This document shows positions 5,949 to 9,328 of a stretch of DNA of 9,328 nucleotides, piece by piece (the stretch's first letter is position 1; each line of letters begins with the position of its first letter). The notes below the pieces were generated by a model that saw only the letters and a program-made list of their open reading frames with translations, was not told the DNA's origin and made no database searches. The DNA comes from an uncultured Eubacteriales bacterium (lineage in GTDB: Bacteria > Bacillota_A > Clostridia > Oscillospirales > Oscillospiraceae): positions 1 through 9,328 of the forward strand of contig CATKHE010000185.1 of the NCBI GenBank assembly GCA_949747935.1. The letters are read 5' to 3'. A program made the translations under genes and the position numbers.

Positions 5949-7384
5949 GCCCCTCTACAATTTATCTGCTGATTGTTTGTTTGGTCATGGGCGGACTGTT
6001 TGTCTTTGGCCTGATTTCATCCCGAAATATCAAGAACGCTGAGGACTGGGCGGTGGCCGGCAAGGGCTTGGGACTGATTCCTCTGTCCGGAACCTACTTC
6101 GCCACCATTATTTCAGCTACCTCAATTGTCAGCTATCTGGGCTTTTACTATTTGAACGGCTGGTCCGGTATGTGGAACTTCGCTGGCACTCTGGTCACCT
6201 CCTTTGTAGCCTGTCTGTGGGTTGCCAAGCGTATGCGGCAGACAGAGTGCACAACTGTGCCCGAGTATATTGAAAAGCGATTCGGTCGGCCGCATTCTCT
6301 GTTTGCTTCCATTATTGTCCTGATCGGTGCATCTACCCTGATGTCCGCCCAGGTCAAGGCGTCAGTGGTGATTTTGCAGGCCATTGTGGACTGGGATGAG
6401 ATTCTCTGCTGTGTCATTGTTATGATCGTGTTTATCGCCTTTACCGCTCTGGGCGGCATGAAGGCGGTGGCCTGGACCGATACCATCTGCTCCTGGGTCA
6501 TCATTGCCGGTATCTGGATGATGGCAATCAAGTATCTGGGCATCGTTGGCGGATGGAGCGGTATGATGGAGGGCATCGCGGCTCTGGACGCGCACCGGGT
6601 TGCGGCCTTCTCCCCCAATATTCCGCCGATTGTGGCTCTGGGCTGGACAGTTACTTGGGGCGTCTGCAATTTTGGCGCGCCTCAGTTTGTCGGCCGTTTC
6701 CTCACCGCCACCTCTCCCGAGTCCGCCAGCCGCAGTCAGGGCATCACGGCCCTGATGCTGGGTATCTTCTACCTGCCTCTGGTGATCGTAGGTGTGTCCG
6801 GCATTTTGGTTCTTCCCGGCATTGAGCGTCAGGATATGGTATACAGCACTCTGGTCACCCAGACGCTGAACCCGGTACTGGGCGGGATTATGTTTGCGGC
6901 CGTTATTGCCGCCATCATCTCCACAGCCGACTCCATGCTTCTGCTGGCTTCCACCACTTGGACAGTGGACATCTACAAGAAGTGCATCAATCCCAAGATG
7001 AGCAGCAAGAGCGAGCTTCAAATGGCCCGTGTGTCCACTGTGATCATCGGTGTTGTCTCCATCGTTCTGATTTTCGTGATGGAGGATGTGATCCAGAACA
7101 TCCAGGCCAAGGGCGTCACCTTGATGGGCTCTGCCATCGCCATGCTGATTCTCATCGGTGCGTTTAACAAGAAGATTACTAAGACGGGAGCGCTGGCCTC
7201 CATGATCGCCGGCTTTGTGACGGCGTGCGTTTGGTATGCGCTGGGTCAGCCCAACGGTGTCATGGCTGCCCTGCCGGGCTGCGCTGTGTCCGCTGTGGTT
7301 ATGGTAGTGGTCAGCATGTTCACCAAACCTATGACCAAGGAAGATCTGGCCCCCTTCTTCCCAGAGGAAGCCAATCGGGATTGA
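5945..7384 (+). CDS. Sodium:solute symporter (SSS family), probable hydantoin/ureide uptake
   Basis: A 479-residue inner-membrane transporter with about 13 hydrophobic spans, the usual SSS size and topology. Family marks: an N-terminal span followed by SSRNIKNAEDWAVAGKGLG (25-43), the Na-site helix GTYFATIISATSIVSYLG (49-66), GMKAVAWTDTICSW (171-184), and the conserved AAIISTADSMLLLASTTWTVD (322-342) whose Ser/Thr residues form the second sodium site. ATG 5945 follows GGGAGGGGAG and overlaps the stop of the small peptide. SSS carriers move sugars, amino acids, pantothenate, urea, nucleobases and other solutes with sodium. In this operon the likely cargo is the cyclic ureide or its carbamoyl derivative. 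The best-known hydantoin permeases (Mhp1/HyuP) belong to the unrelated NCS1 family, so this would be an alternative uptake route. The cargo is inferred from neighbours only. Confidence 0.9.
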   Translation: MSPSTIYLLIVCLVMGGLFVFGLISSRNIKNAEDWAVAGKGLGLIPLSGTYFATIISATSIVSYLGFYYLNGWSGMWNFAGTLVTSFVACLWVAKRMRQTECTTVPEYIEKRFGRPHSLFASIIVLIGASTLMSAQVKASVVILQAIVDWDEILCCVIVMIVFIAFTALGGMKAVAWTDTICSWVIIAGIWMMAIKYLGIVGGWSGMMEGIAALDAHRVAAFSPNIPPIVALGWTVTWGVCNFGAPQFVGRFLTATSPESASRSQGITALMLGIFYLPLVIVGVSGILVLPGIERQDMVYSTLVTQTLNPVLGGIMFAAVIAAIISTADSMLLLASTTWTVDIYKKCINPKMSSKSELQMARVSTVIIGVVSIVLIFVMEDVIQNIQAKGVTLMGSAIAMLILIGAFNKKITKTGALASMIAGFVTACVWYALGQPNGVMAALPGCAVSAVVMVVVSMFTKPMTKEDLAPFFPEEANRD

Positions 7385-7396
7385 GCCCTCTTTTAC

Positions 7397-7432
7397 GGCT
7401 GTCAGGAGGGCGGAGCGGTTCTCCTGACTGCC
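7397..7432 (+). other. Hairpin between symporter and hydantoinase genes
   Basis: GTCAGGAG (7401-7408) pairs with CTCCTGAC (7421-7428), extended by GGC/GCC after one T-T mismatch, around a 12-base loop. No T-run follows, so it is more likely an mRNA-stabilising or processing hairpin that sets relative expression within the operon than a full terminator. Confidence 0.5.
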
Positions 7433-7481
7433 TGGTAAACGTTCAACGCTGAAATGAAATCATTTAAAGGAGGATTTTATT

Positions 7482-8897
7482 GTGAAACTTGATTTGGCAG
7501 TGATAAACGGACTTGTTTTTCTGGACGGCGCCTTTCAAAAGGCGGACGTAGGGATCAAAGACGAGAAATTCGCTATGATTGCGCAGCCTGGTATGCTTCC
7601 TGAGGCGGAGCGCACCATTAACGCCGCGGGCAAATATGTCATCCCCGGCGGAATTGACACCCACGTTCACGTCCGTGACCCGGGCCATTCTGAGCGGGGC
7701 ACCTTCTACACAGAGACACAGGCCGCCGCCGCCGGAGGCTGTACCACAATTCTAGAGCACCCCATTTCCACTCCGCCCCAGTACAACAAGGAGATTCTGG
7801 ACAACCGAAAGAAGGTGGCTGTGGAGCGTGGACCTGTGGTGGATTACGCCTTTTATGCCGCTGCCGGAGGCCAGTATCCAGAGGAGATCACCAAGGTGGC
7901 CAGGGAGGGGGTTGTGGCTTACAAAGCTTTCCTCCATGAGGCTCCTGAGGGCAGAGAGCAGGAGTTCGTGGGCCTGACTATGGCAAACGATTACGAGATT
8001 TACGTGGGCATGCAGGAGGTAGCCAAGACAGGCCTGATGCTGGCTTCCCATGCGGAGAACAACGATATTATCCAGGGCCTGATCAAGAAATTCCGCGCTG
8101 AGGGCAAGGTGGGCTCAGAGTATCACTGTCCCTCCCGTCCCCCCATCAGCGAGTATACCACGGTACAGAAGCTGCTCACCATCGCTGCCGCCACCGGCTG
8201 TGTTTTGGAGCTGGCACATATCTCCACCCCTGAGGCCATGCAGATGGCCAAGGAGGCCAAGGCCCGGGGACAGAAGGTGTTTCTGGAGACCTGTCCGCAC
8301 TATCTGCTGCTCACCGAGGAGGAGCTGATCAAGCACGGCCCCTATGCCAAGTGCAACCCTCCGCTGCGCACCAAGGAGATTGTGGACCAAATATGGGAAT
8401 ATGTGCTGGACGGCACTGTGGATTTCATCGGCAGCGACCATGGACCCTTCCTTCCCTCTGAGAAGGACTCCGGCTATCAGGATATCTTCAAGGCTGCCGC
8501 CGGCCTGGTAGGCATTGACCTGCGTCTGCCTTTGATGCTCAATGAGGTAGCGAAGGGGGAGCGGGGACTGACCTTGGAGAGAGTGGTGGAGCTGTGCTGC
8601 GCCAACCCTGCGAAGGCCTTCCACATCTATCCTCAAAAGGGCATTATTCAGCCCGGTGCCGACGGTGATCTGGTAATCTTCGATATGAACGACGAGACAG
8701 TGGTGGACTGGCAGAAAAATTACTCCCACGCAAAAGAGATTGCCAAGGTTTATGACGGCTGGAAGCTGCGTTGCAAGATCAACCATACCATCGTTCGGGG
8801 CAAGGTGGTCATGAGCGACGGTGTGGTGGACCCCATCGCGGACGGCAGCAAGGGCTGGGGCAGACTGGTTGTCTCCAACCTGAAGCAGCCAGAGTGA
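7482..8897 (+). CDS. Hydantoinase/allantoinase-type cyclic amidohydrolase
   Basis: A 471-residue cytosolic cyclic amidohydrolase that hydrolyses the ring amide of a hydantoin-like compound, giving an N-carbamoyl acid. The start is GTG 7482, with AAAGGAGG eight bases upstream. All binuclear metal ligands are visible: GIDTHVHVRDPG (His61, His63), VVAYKAFL (Lys148, the residue normally carboxylated), ASHAEN (His190), LAHIST (His246) and IGSDHGP (Asp319). PHYLLLT (272-278) and KCNPPLR are also typical. TTILEHPISTPPQ and HAENNDIIQGL resemble, from memory, the L-hydantoinase of Arthrobacter more than the D-hydantoinase/dihydropyrimidinase branch, which has a different PFGGT-type motif after the first histidines. 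It pairs with the carbamoyl hydrolase encoded divergently at 2453-3649 and follows the transporter after about 97 bases. Allantoinase is a genuine alternative; dihydroorotase is unlikely given the neighbours. Confidence 0.9.
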   Translation: MKLDLAVINGLVFLDGAFQKADVGIKDEKFAMIAQPGMLPEAERTINAAGKYVIPGGIDTHVHVRDPGHSERGTFYTETQAAAAGGCTTILEHPISTPPQYNKEILDNRKKVAVERGPVVDYAFYAAAGGQYPEEITKVAREGVVAYKAFLHEAPEGREQEFVGLTMANDYEIYVGMQEVAKTGLMLASHAENNDIIQGLIKKFRAEGKVGSEYHCPSRPPISEYTTVQKLLTIAAATGCVLELAHISTPEAMQMAKEAKARGQKVFLETCPHYLLLTEEELIKHGPYAKCNPPLRTKEIVDQIWEYVLDGTVDFIGSDHGPFLPSEKDSGYQDIFKAAAGLVGIDLRLPLMLNEVAKGERGLTLERVVELCCANPAKAFHIYPQKGIIQPGADGDLVIFDMNDETVVDWQKNYSHAKEIAKVYDGWKLRCKINHTIVRGKVVMSDGVVDPIADGSKGWGRLVVSNLKQPE

Positions 8898-8928
8898 CCG
8901 TCCTGGCCTGTTTGACTGAAGCTCCGCA

Positions 8929-8965
8929 GAAGAGAGGCCAGCGCCCTGCGGCGTTGGCCCTCTTC
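8929..8965 (+). terminator. Hairpin after the hydantoinase gene
   Basis: A long stem pairs GAAGAG-GGCCAGCGCC with GGCGTTGGCC-CTCTTC (16 bp, one bulged A, one G-U pair) around a CTGC loop. It begins 31 bases after the hydantoinase stop. The downstream bases (ACATGCTC) lack a T-run, so termination may be partial and some readthrough into the next gene is possible. Confidence 0.6.
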
Positions 8966-8999
8966 ACATGCTCACTGGAAGGAAAGAGGTGCTTTTCAT

Positions 9000-9328
9000 T
9001 TGAAGCATTATGTCCAATGCTCAGGCTGTAAAAGCTGTTATCAGGAGTGCCGCCTTCAGATGGACGCCATCTCTTATTCGGCGGGCGGCCTGCTTGTGAT
9101 TGACCTGGAGCGCTGTAATCGCTGCGGGCATTGTGTCGCGGTCTGTCCCACCGGGGAAATGGACCATCCGCTCTCACGGCTCCAGGAGGAGCTCAGGCCG
9201 CTGCCCGCACCGGAGGAGGCGCTGCGTTTCTTGCGTGCCCCCCGTTCTGTGCGCCGGTTTGAGCAGCGGCTGGTCCCCAGGGAGCTTCTGCTTAACCTTC
9301 TGGATGCCGGCCGGTATCCTCAGACAGC
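9000..9328 (+). CDS. 2[4Fe-4S] ferredoxin-nitroreductase fusion, 5' part (runs off window)
   Basis: The frame starting at TTG 9000 is open to the window edge (109 codons visible). AAAGAGG lies about ten bases upstream, which supports this weak start codon; there is no ATG near the motif. Two iron-sulfur motifs are visible: CSGCKSCYQEC (Cys7, 10, 13, 17) and CNRCGHCVAVCP (Cys39, 42, 45, 49), each C-x2-C-x2-C-x3-C. From about residue 79 the RAPRSVRRFEQRLVPRELL segment is the FMN-phosphate-binding start of the nitroreductase fold. Such fusions are common in anaerobes and pass electrons from ferredoxin clusters to FMN to reduce nitro, enone or similar substrates. The gene follows the hydantoinase with a hairpin between, so membership in the same operon is possible but unproven. 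Confidence 0.85.
   Translation, partial: MKHYVQCSGCKSCYQECRLQMDAISYSAGGLLVIDLERCNRCGHCVAVCPTGEMDHPLSRLQEELRPLPAPEEALRFLRAPRSVRRFEQRLVPRELLLNLLDAGRYPQT

Overview
The window looks like a chromosomal segment from a Gram-positive anaerobe of the Clostridia, most like an Oscillospiraceae-type gut bacterium. The reasons are strong AGGAGG-type ribosome binding sites, sigma-A style promoters, GC-rich genes with AT-rich control regions, and a clostridial mix of genes. The taxonomic placement is inference, since no marker gene is complete.

Layout. Positions 2-214 hold the 3' end of enolase (eno), followed by two strong hairpins. Positions about 290-770 hold two decayed pieces of IS630-family transposase pointing at each other. 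Positions 898-4518 hold a minus-strand operon, read from right to left: an IclR-family regulator, an M20-family N-carbamoyl-amino-acid/allantoate-type amidohydrolase, and an SsnA/ATZ-TRZ-type amidohydrolase. Positions 4519-5062 are a divergent control region with a perfect sigma-A promoter on the minus strand, a good promoter on the plus strand, repeated TTGT-N-ACAA motifs and a leader of about 318 nt. Positions 5063-8897 hold the plus-strand operon: a hydantoin/allantoin-type racemase, a 41-residue single-span membrane peptide that I read directly from the sequence, a sodium:solute symporter, and a hydantoinase/allantoinase-type cyclic amidohydrolase. After a hairpin, a 2[4Fe-4S] ferredoxin-nitroreductase fusion starts at 9000 and runs off the window.

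How the genes fit together. The set (uptake, racemase, ring-opening hydantoinase, N-carbamoyl hydrolase, IclR regulator) is the logic of a hydantoin utilisation (hyu) or allantoin-like pathway. A cyclic ureide is imported, its two enantiomers are interconverted, the ring is opened to an N-carbamoyl acid, and the carbamoyl group is removed as CO2 and ammonia, leaving an amino acid. The ring-opening enzyme looks closer to the L-hydantoinase branch than to the D-hydantoinase/dihydropyrimidinase branch, which agrees with an M20-type (typically L-specific) carbamoylase. Two features differ from the best-known hyu clusters: the transporter is an SSS symporter with a small partner peptide rather than an NCS1/Mhp1-type permease, and there is an additional deaminase-like amidohydrolase whose usual catalytic Glu appears to be Gln. 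The natural substrate cannot be fixed from sequence alone.
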